The translations under genes and the position numbers were made by a program. A DNA stretch of 64,000 bases from Flavobacterium sp. M31R6. Its GTDB lineage: Bacteria > Bacteroidota > Bacteroidia > Flavobacteriales > Flavobacteriaceae. The stretch lies in NCBI RefSeq assembly GCF_013284035.1, contig NZ_CP054141.1:2170001-2234000 (forward strand), in the 5' to 3' direction. The notes below the pieces were generated by a model. That model had not been told where the DNA came from. It did no database searches and saw only the letters and a program-made list of their open reading frames with translations. Every line of letters begins with the position of its first letter. Position 1 is the stretch's first letter. Of this stretch, positions 44,626 through 52,829 are shown one piece after another.

Positions 44626-46077
44626 GTGAAGATTCTAGACAGATACTTATTAAAAACATTTCTGGGTACATTTGCTACGGTATTTGTTATCCTTTTTTTT
44701 GTGTTCATACTGCAAACCGTCTGGTTGTTTATTGCCGAATTGGCCGGTAAAGATTTGGATTTCGTAATGGTTATTAAATTTTTGGCGTTCTCCATGCCTC
44801 GAATCGTGCCTTTGGTTTTACCGTTATCTATTTTATTGGCTTCGATAATGTCTTTTGGAAACCTATCTGAACATTATGAATTTGCGGCTATGAAATCTTC
44901 AGGGATTTCGTTGCAAAGAGCGATGCGAAGCTTGACTATTGCTATAGCGATATTGAGTATAGTCGCTTTTTTATTTGCCAATAATGTTATTCCGTATGCC
45001 GAATTTAGATTTGTCAATTTTAGAAAAAATATTGCCCAAGCCAAACCGGCTCTTGCCATTACCGAAGGACAATTTAGCGACGTTGGCACGTATAATATTA
45101 AAGTGAATAAAAAGTCGGGAGAAAATGGAAATCACCTTACCGGAATTACCATTCATCAAAAATCCGTAAATGGTGACGGCAGCAAAACGGTGATTCGCGC
45201 CACGGACGGAGAATTAATCAGCAGTGATAAAACAAGTATTTTACAGTTGGTTTTGAATGACGGAAATTATTATCAGGATATTGTGCCTAAAAAATACGAG
45301 GATCGAGATAAATTGCCTTTTGCCAAAAGTTCCTTTAAGAAATACCGCATCAATATTGATCTGTCCCAATTGAATAAAGTGGATACAAAAGATGAGAGCG
45401 TATCCAATACCAGTACTATGTTGACGGTGGGTGATTTGAAGTACACTTTGGATTCCTTGACTAAGAACAGGAACACCGAAATTGTTTCATTTTCTGAAAA
45501 CAGCGGAGCAAGAATAGGTACCCTAACCAATAATAATGCTCCTCAAGTTGCAAAGAAAAAGGCTCTGGTTAAAAATTTGTTGTCAATCTACGATAACAAA
45601 CAAAAAGTTGAAATTTTAAAAGCTGCCAGCAGTAATGCGCAAAGCACATTGTATACTATTGACGCTACCAGAAGCGAACTGGACAATAAAAAGAAAAACA
45701 TAAACAGTCATATTTTGGCACTTTATGATAAATTTGTTATCGTTTATGCTTGTTTCCTGATGTTCTTTATTGGAGCTCCGTTGGGAGCCATTATACGAAA
45801 AGGAGGTCTTGGTTTGCCTATCGTATTCGCCGTTTTAATTTTTATATCCTTCCATTTTATCAATACTTTTGGGAAGAGGATTTCTCAGGAAGACGGTTTG
45901 CCGCCTTTCTTTGGGGCTTGGATGTCGTCTATGATCCTGACGCCGTTGGCCGTTTTATTGACTTATCGTGCCACCAATGATATTGGTTTAATCAATATGG
46001 ATGTACTATTGGCACCTGTACAAAAAGTATTTCAAAAGTTGTTTCAAAAAATAATTCCATCTCAAAATAAAGAATAA
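44626..46077 (+). CDS. LptF/LptG-family lipopolysaccharide export permease
   Basis: 483 residues, GTG start. Begins KILDRYLLKTFLGTF, typical of YjgP/YjgQ proteins. Three membrane segments at the N-terminus (about 10-115), a periplasmic domain of about 240 residues, and three more at the C-terminus (about 375-455, with FIGAPLGAIIRKGGLGLP). It works with LptB and a partner permease to lift LPS from the inner membrane. It is longer than E. coli LptG because of an insert near 260-330. Confidence 0.88.
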   Translation: MKILDRYLLKTFLGTFATVFVILFFVFILQTVWLFIAELAGKDLDFVMVIKFLAFSMPRIVPLVLPLSILLASIMSFGNLSEHYEFAAMKSSGISLQRAMRSLTIAIAILSIVAFLFANNVIPYAEFRFVNFRKNIAQAKPALAITEGQFSDVGTYNIKVNKKSGENGNHLTGITIHQKSVNGDGSKTVIRATDGELISSDKTSILQLVLNDGNYYQDIVPKKYEDRDKLPFAKSSFKKYRINIDLSQLNKVDTKDESVSNTSTMLTVGDLKYTLDSLTKNRNTEIVSFSENSGARIGTLTNNNAPQVAKKKALVKNLLSIYDNKQKVEILKAASSNAQSTLYTIDATRSELDNKKKNINSHILALYDKFVIVYACFLMFFIGAPLGAIIRKGGLGLPIVFAVLIFISFHFINTFGKRISQEDGLPPFFGAWMSSMILTPLAVLLTYRATNDIGLINMDVLLAPVQKVFQKLFQKIIPSQNKE

Positions 46078-46078
46078 G

Positions 46079-47212
46079 ATGTCTACCACAAAAATACAAC
46101 TCAACACAATAGAAGAAGCTATTGAAGATATTCGTCAAGGCAAAGTAATTATTGTGGTTGATGATGAAGACCGTGAAAATGAAGGTGATTTTCTGGCCGC
46201 TGCCGAAAAAGTAACGCCCGAAATGATTAACTTTATGGCTACGCATGGCCGCGGTTTGATTTGCGCACCATTAACGGAAAGCCGTTGTAAAGAACTTGGA
46301 TTGCATGTGATGGTAACTAACAATACCGATCCTATGGAAACTGCTTTTACGGTTTCGGTAGATTTAAGGGGTAATGGAGTAACCACAGGAATATCCGCTT
46401 CTGATAGAGCCAAAACAATACTTTCGTTAGTTGATTCAAATACAAAACCACATGATTTGGCGCGTCCTGGACATATATTTCCGTTGATAGCCAAGCAAGG
46501 AGGCGTTTTGAGAAGAACGGGACATACCGAAGCTGCCATTGATTTTGCACGTTTGGCAGGGTTTAAATCGGCCGGAGTAATTGTCGAGATCATGAATGAA
46601 GACGGTTCTATGGCGCGATTACCACAATTGGTAAAAGTGGCCAAGAAATTTGACTTAAAATTAGTCTCAATTGAAGCATTGGTTGCCTATAGAATGCAAC
46701 ACGACAGTTTGATTGTCAAGAAAGAAGATTTTGATATCGAAACCCGTTTTGGTACTTTTAGACTTAGAGCGTATCAGCAAACAACCAACAAGCAAATACA
46801 TATTGCCTTGACCAAGGGAACTTGGAATATTGGTGAACCAATTCTAACCCGTATCAACTCCACTTCGGTGAACAATGATATTTTAGGTACATTGACCAAT
46901 GATGCCCATAAAAAGTTGGATGATATGTTTCAAATAATCAATGCAGAAGGCAAGGGGGCAGTATTGTTTATTAATCAAGAATTGCAATCAATAGATTTAT
47001 TGAATCGCATTGTTGAATTGAAAGAATTACAGGCGAAAGGTGAATTCAAAGCGCCACAAATCAAGATGGATAATAAAGATTTTGGTATTGGTGCCCAAAT
47101 ATTGCACGATATAGACATTTCCAAAATTCGATTATTGTCTAATACCGAACAAACCAAACGCGTTGGTATGATAGGATATGGCTTGGAAATTAAAGAATAT
47201 GTGAAGTATTAG
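46079..47212 (+). CDS. ribB: 3,4-dihydroxy-2-butanone 4-phosphate synthase with degenerate GTP cyclohydrolase II domain
   Basis: 377 residues. The N-terminal 200 residues are complete RibB: VDDEDRENEGDFLAAAE, THGRGLICAPL, RPGHIFPLIA and RRTGHTEAAIDFARLAG. It converts ribulose 5-phosphate to the four-carbon riboflavin precursor. The C-terminal 170 residues keep the RibA fold (ETRFGTFRLRAYQ...NINSTSV-like region, LFINQELQSIDLLNRI), but the three zinc cysteines are absent (no Cys between residues 210 and 377). GTP ring opening is thus unlikely, and a separate ribA is expected elsewhere. It starts one base after the permease stop. Confidence 0.88.
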   Translation: MSTTKIQLNTIEEAIEDIRQGKVIIVVDDEDRENEGDFLAAAEKVTPEMINFMATHGRGLICAPLTESRCKELGLHVMVTNNTDPMETAFTVSVDLRGNGVTTGISASDRAKTILSLVDSNTKPHDLARPGHIFPLIAKQGGVLRRTGHTEAAIDFARLAGFKSAGVIVEIMNEDGSMARLPQLVKVAKKFDLKLVSIEALVAYRMQHDSLIVKKEDFDIETRFGTFRLRAYQQTTNKQIHIALTKGTWNIGEPILTRINSTSVNNDILGTLTNDAHKKLDDMFQIINAEGKGAVLFINQELQSIDLLNRIVELKELQAKGEFKAPQIKMDNKDFGIGAQILHDIDISKIRLLSNTEQTKRVGMIGYGLEIKEYVKY

Positions 47213-47258
47213 ATTTTTAGTGAATTGTGAATTGCGAATCGCTAAAAGTGAATAGTAG

Positions 47259-47292
47259 AATCCTTCGGAAATAATTTCGAAGGATTTTTTTT
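47259..47292 (+). terminator. Intrinsic terminator after ribB
   Basis: The stem AATCCTTCG/CGAAGGATT is followed by eight T residues. The remainder of the gap up to the tRNA (47213-47534) is AT-rich and contains the tRNA promoter. Confidence 0.75.
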
Positions 47293-47472
47293 GATCCTTT
47301 TTATTCTGAATGAGCAATTGTATAAGGGGTCGAAGTCAATTATTAATCACTATTTATAAATCATACCGTTATTGTAAAAACTTTTTTTAAAAATATTTCT
47401 ATTCTAAAACAAAGCAAATGAAACAATTAAAAAGTTACTTGTAAAATAGATGTAAATTTTATAAAAATACAT

Positions 47473-47502
47473 TTGCATAACCAAAAAAGGTTCTTATATT
47501 TG
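47473..47502 (+). promoter_or_regulatory. Promoter of tRNA-Ser
   Basis: TTG at 47473-47475 and TATATTTG at 47495-47502 are separated by 19 bases, a full match to the Bacteroidota TTG/TAnnTTTG promoter. The tRNA begins 32 bases downstream. Confidence 0.75.
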
Positions 47503-47534
47503 CACTCGCAATCAGGTAATGAAAGCGACATACT

Positions 47535-47622
47535 GGAGAAATGGCAGAGCGGTCGAATGCGGCAGTCTTGAAAACTGTTGACTGTAACAGGTCCGGGGGT
47601 TCGAATCCCTCTTTCTCCGCCA
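47535..47622 (+). tRNA. tRNA-Ser (UGA)
   Basis: 88 bases including the encoded CCA. Acceptor stem GGAGAAA/TTTCTCC, D-arm AGCGGTCGAATGCGGCA, anticodon loop CTTGAAA with TGA, a long variable arm typical of serine tRNA, and T-arm GGGGGTTCGAATCCCTC. Its 3' end is a usual integration target; an integrase gene follows 260 bases later. Confidence 0.96.
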
Positions 47623-47652
47623 GTAGAAGTTTCAAAAGAAACTTTAAAAATC

Positions 47653-47690
47653 AAAACCCTTTAAATACTAGTATTTAAAGGGTTTTTTCT
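47653..47690 (+). terminator. Terminator after tRNA-Ser
   Basis: A 34-bp perfect palindrome centred on ACTAGT (AAAACCCTTTAAATACT and its complement) followed by TTCTTTTTT. Confidence 0.85.
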
Positions 47691-47732
47691 TTTTTACAAT
47701 ATGTCAAAAAACACATATTAGAGCAAAGCGTG

Positions 47733-47788
47733 GTACACTTTTTAGTACACTTTTATTTTTTTGATTTTTGCGTCAAAAAAAAGTGTAC
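47733..47788. repeat. Three GTACACTTTT sites, candidate integrase arm sites
   Basis: GTACACTTTT occurs at 47733-47742 and 47745-47754 in direct orientation and at 47779-47788 inverted. The outer pair makes a 14-bp perfect inverted repeat, TTTAGTACACTTTT/AAAAGTGTACTAAA. They lie between the tRNA and the integrase gene, where arm-type integrase sites are expected. A 17-base palindrome GAATTCCCCGGGAATTC follows at 47799. Confidence 0.5.
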
Positions 47789-47882
47789 TAAATTGAAAGA
47801 ATTCCCCGGGAATTCCCTGTAAACAAAGGTGTCCTTCGAAATTTTTAAATCAATTTGAGTATTAATTTAAAAACTAGAAAAC

Positions 47883-49103
47883 ATGTTAAAAGTAATTTTT
47901 TACCTTAAATCCGAAAAAGCAGATAAAAACGGAGAATGCTCCATATTTGCGCGCATTACCTACAAAACCAACAGAGTTTCTCTCAGCACAGGAAAAACTA
48001 TTTCCAAAGAAAGATGGATTTACACCAATAACCTCAGGAATCTGCTGCGACTCGAAAAAGAAAAGATCCTTAAAAATTATCTTGAATTATACCGCCTTAA
48101 TGTCGAGAAAAAATTTAACCACCTTTTCAACATTGATCCCGAGGTATCTTTAGAAATGCTTAAAGCCGAACTTACCGGAAAATCTAAAATCCTAACAAGT
48201 AAAACAACAATCAATGAAGCTATGCAACGGCATAACAAATTTTTCAAAAGAAAAGTGGACGCAGGTGAAAGGTCAGCTGCATCACTTCAGAAGTACAAAC
48301 GAAGTGGTGAGCTTTTGACCGCATTTATGAAAAAACATTATACTGTAGAAGATATGCCGGTCAGCGAAATTTCAAATTCGTTCGTTTATAATCTTGAAGA
48401 ATACTTAAAGTACGAGAGTTCATTTAAGGGGCAGGTCGGAATAAAAAACAACTCTGTGGTTAAATATATGAAAATGTACAAAACAGCCTGCAACTATTGC
48501 ATACGGATGGATTTGTTTGCCCGCAATCCCTTTGATGCCTACGACGGAAAATTAAGCGTAAAGGACGCGGTATTTCTAACCCAACATGAACTTAAACTTA
48601 TTGAAGAAAAGCCAATCTTTATGGAGCGCCTACAGAAAGTCAGGGACATATTTCTTTTTTGCTGCTACACAGGATACGCACCGGTGGATGCTTTGAACCT
48701 GACCCCTGCAAATCTCTTCGAAGACAATGACGGTAACCTTTGGATAATGACAAACAGGACAAAAACTGCGATTAGGGAAAATGTACCTGTGCTTCCTCCT
48801 GCCATGGCTGTGATCAAAAAATATAAAAATAAACAGATAGGGCTGCTTCCGCAGATTTCAAATCAAAAGATGAATGCTTACTTAAAGGAGATTGCGGATA
48901 TATGCGAGATCAATAAGCATCTGACTTGGTATGTTTCAAGACATACCTTTGCTACTACTGTCACTCTAGGAAATGGCGTTCGTCTGGAACATGTCTCAGC
49001 AATGATGGGTCATACAAATATTAAGCAGACACAGCACTATGCTAAAGTTTTAGATGTTAATATAATGGAAGATATGGAGAAACTGAAACTAAAGTACAAG
49101 TGA
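47883..49103 (+). CDS. Tyrosine recombinase/integrase of a mobile island
   Basis: 406 residues. N-terminal arm-binding domain (about 1-95, VIFYLKSEKADKNGECSIFARI), core-binding SAM-like domain (about 105-215), catalytic domain after 220. The C-terminal boxes are Arg353 in LTWYVSRHTFATT, His377 in MMGHTNIKQTQ and Tyr386 in HYAKV. The usual first Arg (TGLR) is not seen; the box reads YTGYAPVDALNL, a variation also known in Bacteroidota integrases such as IntDOT. It should integrate the element at the tRNA-Ser 3' end. A strong terminator follows. Confidence 0.9.
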   Translation: MLKVIFYLKSEKADKNGECSIFARITYKTNRVSLSTGKTISKERWIYTNNLRNLLRLEKEKILKNYLELYRLNVEKKFNHLFNIDPEVSLEMLKAELTGKSKILTSKTTINEAMQRHNKFFKRKVDAGERSAASLQKYKRSGELLTAFMKKHYTVEDMPVSEISNSFVYNLEEYLKYESSFKGQVGIKNNSVVKYMKMYKTACNYCIRMDLFARNPFDAYDGKLSVKDAVFLTQHELKLIEEKPIFMERLQKVRDIFLFCCYTGYAPVDALNLTPANLFEDNDGNLWIMTNRTKTAIRENVPVLPPAMAVIKKYKNKQIGLLPQISNQKMNAYLKEIADICEINKHLTWYVSRHTFATTVTLGNGVRLEHVSAMMGHTNIKQTQHYAKVLDVNIMEDMEKLKLKYK

Positions 49104-49117
49104 AATTCGTTAAAAAA

Positions 49118-49141
49118 AAAGGCTCCAAATTTGGAGCCTTT
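49118..49141. terminator. Bidirectional terminator after the integrase
   Basis: AAAGGCTCC-AAATTT-GGAGCCTTT, a perfect palindrome with A-run and T-rich flanks, between the rightward integrase and the leftward HTH gene. Confidence 0.8.
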
Positions 49142-49174
49142 ACTTTGACATTGTTGTGACTGAATACACTTTTG

Positions 49175-49483
49175 TTAGCCATTATTTTCGTCAAGAATTT
49201 TATCTATTTTTGCTGCATCGTACAGAAATATATCCCCCAGTTTAGTAAATGGGAGTATTCCTGTCTGCCTGTATTTTATAATAGTATTGCTAGACAATCC
49301 AAATATCTTTTTTAAATCTTCATTTCTATAATATACAGGTATCACGCCTTTACCCTGTCCGCTGATTTTTGAATCAATTGTTTCCAGCCTCAACAGTACA
49401 GGCTCTATTAATTGTTTTACTCTCATTACAAAAGAGAGTTTTCTTTCTTTTTTTGTCATAACTAAAGATTTAAATTTTGACAC
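49175..49483 (-). CDS. Excisionase-like helix-turn-helix protein
   Basis: 102 residues. Residues about 50-100 form an HTH_17/MerR-like domain: YRNEDLKKIFGLSSNTIIKYRQTGILPFTKLGDIFLYD. Proteins of this type beside Bacteroidota integrases serve as excisionases or as regulators of transfer genes. The N-terminal 45 residues are a charged helix. It is the last gene of the leftward mobilization block. Confidence 0.75.
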   Translation of the reverse strand: MSKFKSLVMTKKERKLSFVMRVKQLIEPVLLRLETIDSKISGQGKGVIPVYYRNEDLKKIFGLSSNTIIKYRQTGILPFTKLGDIFLYDAAKIDKILDENNG

Positions 49484-49502
49484 TAAACTATTTTACAAGC
49501 TC

Positions 49503-49928
49503 TTACCAGCTTTGAAGTCTTCTTTTTCTTTCCTGCATTTTTGTAATGAGTTCTTCTAAAAATGTAATCTGCTTCCCTTTATACGTATAACCTTTACATT
49601 CGGAGAACTGTCTGCTGATCGACTTAATTTTCGACTGTCCCCCATCATCGCCGGCATATGTGAAATTATTTTCGAGGAAAAGCTGAAACTTACTTCTATT
49701 ATTTTTTTCATCTGCATTATCAAAAAACAATAGACCTTCATCCATTAAGATATAAAAGAGCTGGGCAAAGTCAATTTTACTGTAACAGGATTTACATTTT
49801 TCTTTTGAAAAAACAGATTGCACTTTGTTGTCCATGTCAGTTTCGCTGACTAGATTTTCTAATAATCGTAACCTTTCATCATATTTCAATATAACATTAA
49901 AGAACTCTATTTGCTTACCCCTTTTCAT
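49503..49928 (-). CDS. RteC-like small protein
   Basis: 141 residues. KIDFAQLFYILMDEGLLFFDNADEKNNRSKFQLFLENNF resembles the C-terminal part of RteC, the transcription activator of excision genes in Bacteroides conjugative transposons, and FLEELITKMQERKRRL fits the end. RteC is usually longer (about 270), so this is either a shortened relative or only a similar fold. It sits 20 bases before the HTH gene in the same direction, in keeping with a role in excision control. Confidence 0.5.
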   Translation of the reverse strand: MKRGKQIEFFNVILKYDERLRLLENLVSETDMDNKVQSVFSKEKCKSCYSKIDFAQLFYILMDEGLLFFDNADEKNNRSKFQLFLENNFTYAGDDGGQSKIKSISRQFSECKGYTYKGKQITFLEELITKMQERKRRLQSW

Positions 49929-50172
49929 TGCTTCTAAAATTTAGTCATCATTCTTTAAATATGAACTATATCGTTTATTTGTATTCCTTGTCAGGGCATA
50001 CAAAGAATTTCTACACTAATGCCAAATAGCATTGATGTAATTAAGACACCAATCTCATTACAGTAGTAAAGCGAATTTAAAAAGTAAAAGTATATCTCAG
50101 CTTTTTATTGTTTTCAAAGGAATATAATGACTTTATTTGGCATTGTTAGAAAATATAAAACATTGGCAATTC

Positions 50173-50622
50173 CTATTTCTTCAGGTGCTTTTCTTCAAAT
50201 TCCTCAGTAAGTGATATGATTTTTTGGGATAAAACGGCAAATTCTGCGGTTTTTTTTTCCAGTTTGTACAGATATGCCAAAGCTTTCTTTTCGGAAAATT
50301 TTTGATATAAAATCTTTACCACCTGATTATAATTAACCCCGATAGCCCTAAACTGGCTGTAAAAAGAGGTCAGGCGCATATAATAATCCATTGTTGCTTT
50401 ATCAATCTTGACTGTTTTTATGCCTTTTTGAAAAACACACGCTGTAATAAAGTGCGCCTTTATATTCATACCCGATGTTTCAAAAAGAGTCAGAAAACGG
50501 GCGTTTTCCTGAGCGGTAAGACTGATCGAATAGCGGTGGACGGCGGGATCATCTTTGGGATTCCTGCCTCCTTTGTGCGGGTTGGTTTTACCATTGTTTT
50601 CCATGACTTTTATTGCTGGCAT
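50173..50622 (-). CDS. MobA/MobC-like mobilization protein
   Basis: 149 residues (ATG at 50604 is an alternative start). KGGRNPKDDPAVHRYSISL followed by a ribbon-helix-helix-like LTAQENARFLTLFETSG, then the typical GVNYNQVVKILYQKFSEKKALAYLYKLEK, place it in the MobC/Bacteroidota MobA group that binds oriT DNA and helps the relaxase. No relaxase gene follows within the window, so the element may be decayed for mobilization or use a relaxase supplied elsewhere. Confidence 0.7.
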   Translation of the reverse strand: MPAIKVMENNGKTNPHKGGRNPKDDPAVHRYSISLTAQENARFLTLFETSGMNIKAHFITACVFQKGIKTVKIDKATMDYYMRLTSFYSQFRAIGVNYNQVVKILYQKFSEKKALAYLYKLEKKTAEFAVLSQKIISLTEEFEEKHLKK

Positions 50623-50769
50623 TATTTAAAAACCAATATATTTTATTATCAGCATTGACGCTCAAATGTGGAAGCATTTGGAAGCAATCGGCTTCTTATT
50701 TCTTAAAGAAAAGGACGATTTCCACAGGCAAACGTTGCATAAGTCACTGAAAATCATTAAATTTAAAGT

Positions 50770-51087
50770 ATGAAAAAGACAAAAAAACACAAAGAAATCC
50801 CCAATCTTCATCCCAAATTCTTTTGGGAATTCATATTTGATAAGATTGATTGGGATGGGGGATATAAAATGGTAATTGCTCGTATTATAGAGCGTGGAGG
50901 TCAGGATCAAATTGACGAAATTGTCCGTTTTTATGGTCGTGAAAAAGTGATTACGGCTGTCCGTGATGAGATTTACTTTCTGCCCAACTATGCCATTGAA
51001 GATGCCCTTAAATTCTTTCCCGAACTCAAAAAAGAAGAGATGTACTGCTACCTGAACCGCAAGGACAAACCGTATCACTGGATTTAG
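50770..51087 (+). CDS. DUF6922-like small protein
   Basis: 105 residues, rightward, opposite to its neighbours. LHPKFFWEFIFDKIDWDGGYKMVIARIIERGGQDQIDEIVRFYG resembles a family (DUF6922 as I recall) of about 100 residues common in Bacteroidota accessory DNA, often with toxin or abortive-infection partners. No partner gene is visible here on the same strand. The competing leftward frame over the same bases is poor coding sequence. Function unknown. Confidence 0.6.
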   Translation: MKKTKKHKEIPNLHPKFFWEFIFDKIDWDGGYKMVIARIIERGGQDQIDEIVRFYGREKVITAVRDEIYFLPNYAIEDALKFFPELKKEEMYCYLNRKDKPYHWI

Positions 51088-51094
51088 TGAATAC

Positions 51095-51511
51095 CTAAAT
51101 TCCTAAACGACTTTTTCTTGGTTGATTTACTTCCTCGTCTTTACTCTGCTGGGTCTTAATGTCAATATTAAGTGGCTGGTTTGTACGCTGTCTCAATGAT
51201 TCTTTTTCGCTTGGAGTTAAATTGTCCGTGCTATTATTGTTTACATAACGAAAAACCGTTTTTACAGACCCCATTATATCCAAAGGCTTTTCAGGCTTCT
51301 CTGCTGGCTTCTTTTCACTTTCCTTAATTTTAATAACCAATAGCTTATCTAACAGTTTGCTTAGCCCTGTTTTTGTTGGATTTTTAAATTGTTTGAGAAA
51401 ATTAGAGAAGAAATTTGTAAAGATGTTTCCACCCCTGTCTACCTGCATAAATGGAATATTTTTCTTATTCTTTTTTTTCTGCTCTTGATTTTTGTGCTTA
51501 TCTTTTTTCAT
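51095..51511 (-). CDS. Lysine-rich hypothetical protein
   Basis: 138 residues. Very basic N-terminus (KKDKHKNQEQKKKNKKN), a helical middle with GLSKLLDKLLVIKIKESEKKP, and a C-terminal disordered tail. No known domain. Its position next to mobilization genes and its charge suggest DNA binding, but this is a guess. It begins after a 900-base gene-poor region. Confidence 0.5.
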   Translation of the reverse strand: MKKDKHKNQEQKKKNKKNIPFMQVDRGGNIFTNFFSNFLKQFKNPTKTGLSKLLDKLLVIKIKESEKKPAEKPEKPLDIMGSVKTVFRYVNNNSTDNLTPSEKESLRQRTNQPLNIDIKTQQSKDEEVNQPRKSRLGI

Positions 51512-52250
51512 GATTTTGATTTTAAGGCAAAAGGTAATTAACAGACTTTTACATTCTTCTTTCTGGCACTTTAAGGCTTCGATCGGCTGAATATGTCAGA
51601 CTTTGGACGGGTTGGACTTTATATTTTATACAAAGAAATAATAAAAAGAAAACCAAGGTAGGACGTGATGGATCAGCCTGTCCAAAAGACTTCGGCATAA
51701 TGTTTTGCTCGTTCCTCACAAACCACCCTTCGGGACTTATTCCGATTCCTTTTAGTCTGTCTGCATCCCGTCCTTTAAAATTGCTTTCTTTTTCTTTTTT
51801 TCGGTTTTTCTGTTTTCTTTTGAAAATATATTTATGTTTTTAGATATGGATATATGTGTGTATTTGAAAGTCTATTTATTTACATAAGGGAGCATCCATG
51901 ACTATGCGTAAAAGCATACATATATAAAAGAATAAAATTGTAAAAACGTACATACATACAGCTATACAAGCGCATTTACTTATAGGATTAAGTACTTCTT
52001 TAAATCTGCCCGTCCGTACAGAATTGCATTTATACGCAAATAGTCATGAGAAGATGTATTTAAATTTTAATGTACGCATCTGTATATTTCCAATTCGGCA
52101 GAGAATTGCAGTTAAATTTCTCTAGAATTTATGAACTTAAACGCATAAAGCCTGGACTGCCAATACTATCGTGTTTCTAAACAGCTATATCAAGGCTGAT
52201 TTTGATCAAACGAATCACAGTACATAACATTCCTAAATAACTCCAAAACA

Positions 52251-52273
52251 AAAAAAAGGGCCTCAAGCCCTTT
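52251..52273 (-). terminator. Terminator of the leftward unknown-gene block
   Basis: AAAGGGC-CTCAA-GCCCTTT; on the minus strand the stem is followed by TTTTT. It lies 160 bases past the stop of the 113-residue gene. Confidence 0.6.
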
Positions 52274-52313
52274 CAATTAAAACCATCGGTAATAATGTTT
52301 TCGAAAGAAAACA

Positions 52314-52379
52314 GCAAGTTGTGTTTTGAGATGCTTGAAATGAATTCAGCATCTCAAAACCACTTGCCCCTGCAGGGGG
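52314..52379. repeat. Long inverted repeat plus CCCCTGCAGGGG, possible oriT
   Basis: GTTTTGAGATGCT (52323-52335) and AGCATCTCAAAAC (52348-52360) pair perfectly; GCAAGT/ACTTGC extends the stem with a small bulge. CCCCTGCAGGGG follows at once. The size and the asymmetric end resemble hairpins at nick sites of mobilizable elements, but a transcription hairpin is equally possible. Confidence 0.35.
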
Positions 52380-52432
52380 CTGGAAAACGTCTCCAAAGTC
52401 GCCGTTTTATTAAATTTACAATTGGAAACAGG

Positions 52433-52774
52433 TTAATTGGAATCACTCTTATTTTTTTCATTTAAATGTTTTCCATAAAGTATGTCCAGTAATTCCGCTT
52501 CTTCCAATGGGATCAGCATTTCTATTATTCTTAAAAGACTTCCAACATATCTTTCAGTATTTTTTGTATTTTCAATATTGACTTCAATTCCGTCTAAAGC
52601 AAATTTTGCTGTTTTAAGTAAATCCATTATCATACAAAACAGGTCTCTATATCCTTCCACATTTATTTCGATAATGTGTATATCATTTCTTGTTTCTAAT
52701 GCTGGTTTTAGCAGTACAAAATAATGCTCTGGGTTCTCTATGAACTCGTTTAATTTGATTTTATCTTTTTCCAT
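52433..52774 (-). CDS. Hypothetical island protein (113 aa)
   Basis: 113 residues, acidic, no signal peptide. Predicted mostly helical (FCMIMDLLKTAKFALDG, YVGSLLRIIEMLIPLEEAELL). No family is recognised. It is the last gene of a leftward block of four that ends at a terminator, so it is probably co-transcribed with the three upstream genes. Confidence 0.55.
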   Translation of the reverse strand: MEKDKIKLNEFIENPEHYFVLLKPALETRNDIHIIEINVEGYRDLFCMIMDLLKTAKFALDGIEVNIENTKNTERYVGSLLRIIEMLIPLEEAELLDILYGKHLNEKNKSDSN

Positions 52775-52829
52775 AATCTTTATTTTAAATCGATTAATAA
52801 TTTATCTAGCGGACTGTTTGAAGTTTTCA

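Larger units (their letters stand above)
51512..52432. other. Gene-poor region of the island
   Basis: 921 bases without a credible gene. It contains an imperfect inverted pair CATGACTATGCGTA (51897) / TACGCAAATAGTCATG (52033), AT-rich ATACATA runs near 51920-51965, and near the right end the terminator and hairpin listed separately. It is a plausible place for promoters of the leftward genes and for a transfer origin. Nothing else is recognised. Confidence 0.6.

Noticed and set aside
46135..46644. 169-codon leftward frame inside ribB
   Set aside because: The opposite strand encodes an unmistakable RibB with all motifs; this frame is a by-product of its codon use.
47427..47654. Leftward open frame across the tRNA-Ser gene
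   Set aside because: It is the antisense of the tRNA, including a [14 protein letters not shown] translation of the T-arm, a familiar artefact.
50662..51078. Leftward open frame of 138 codons over 50662-51078
   Set aside because: It covers the same bases as the rightward 105-residue DUF6922-like gene, whose sequence looks like a real charged protein. The leftward version is a Phe-rich string typical of a shadow frame.
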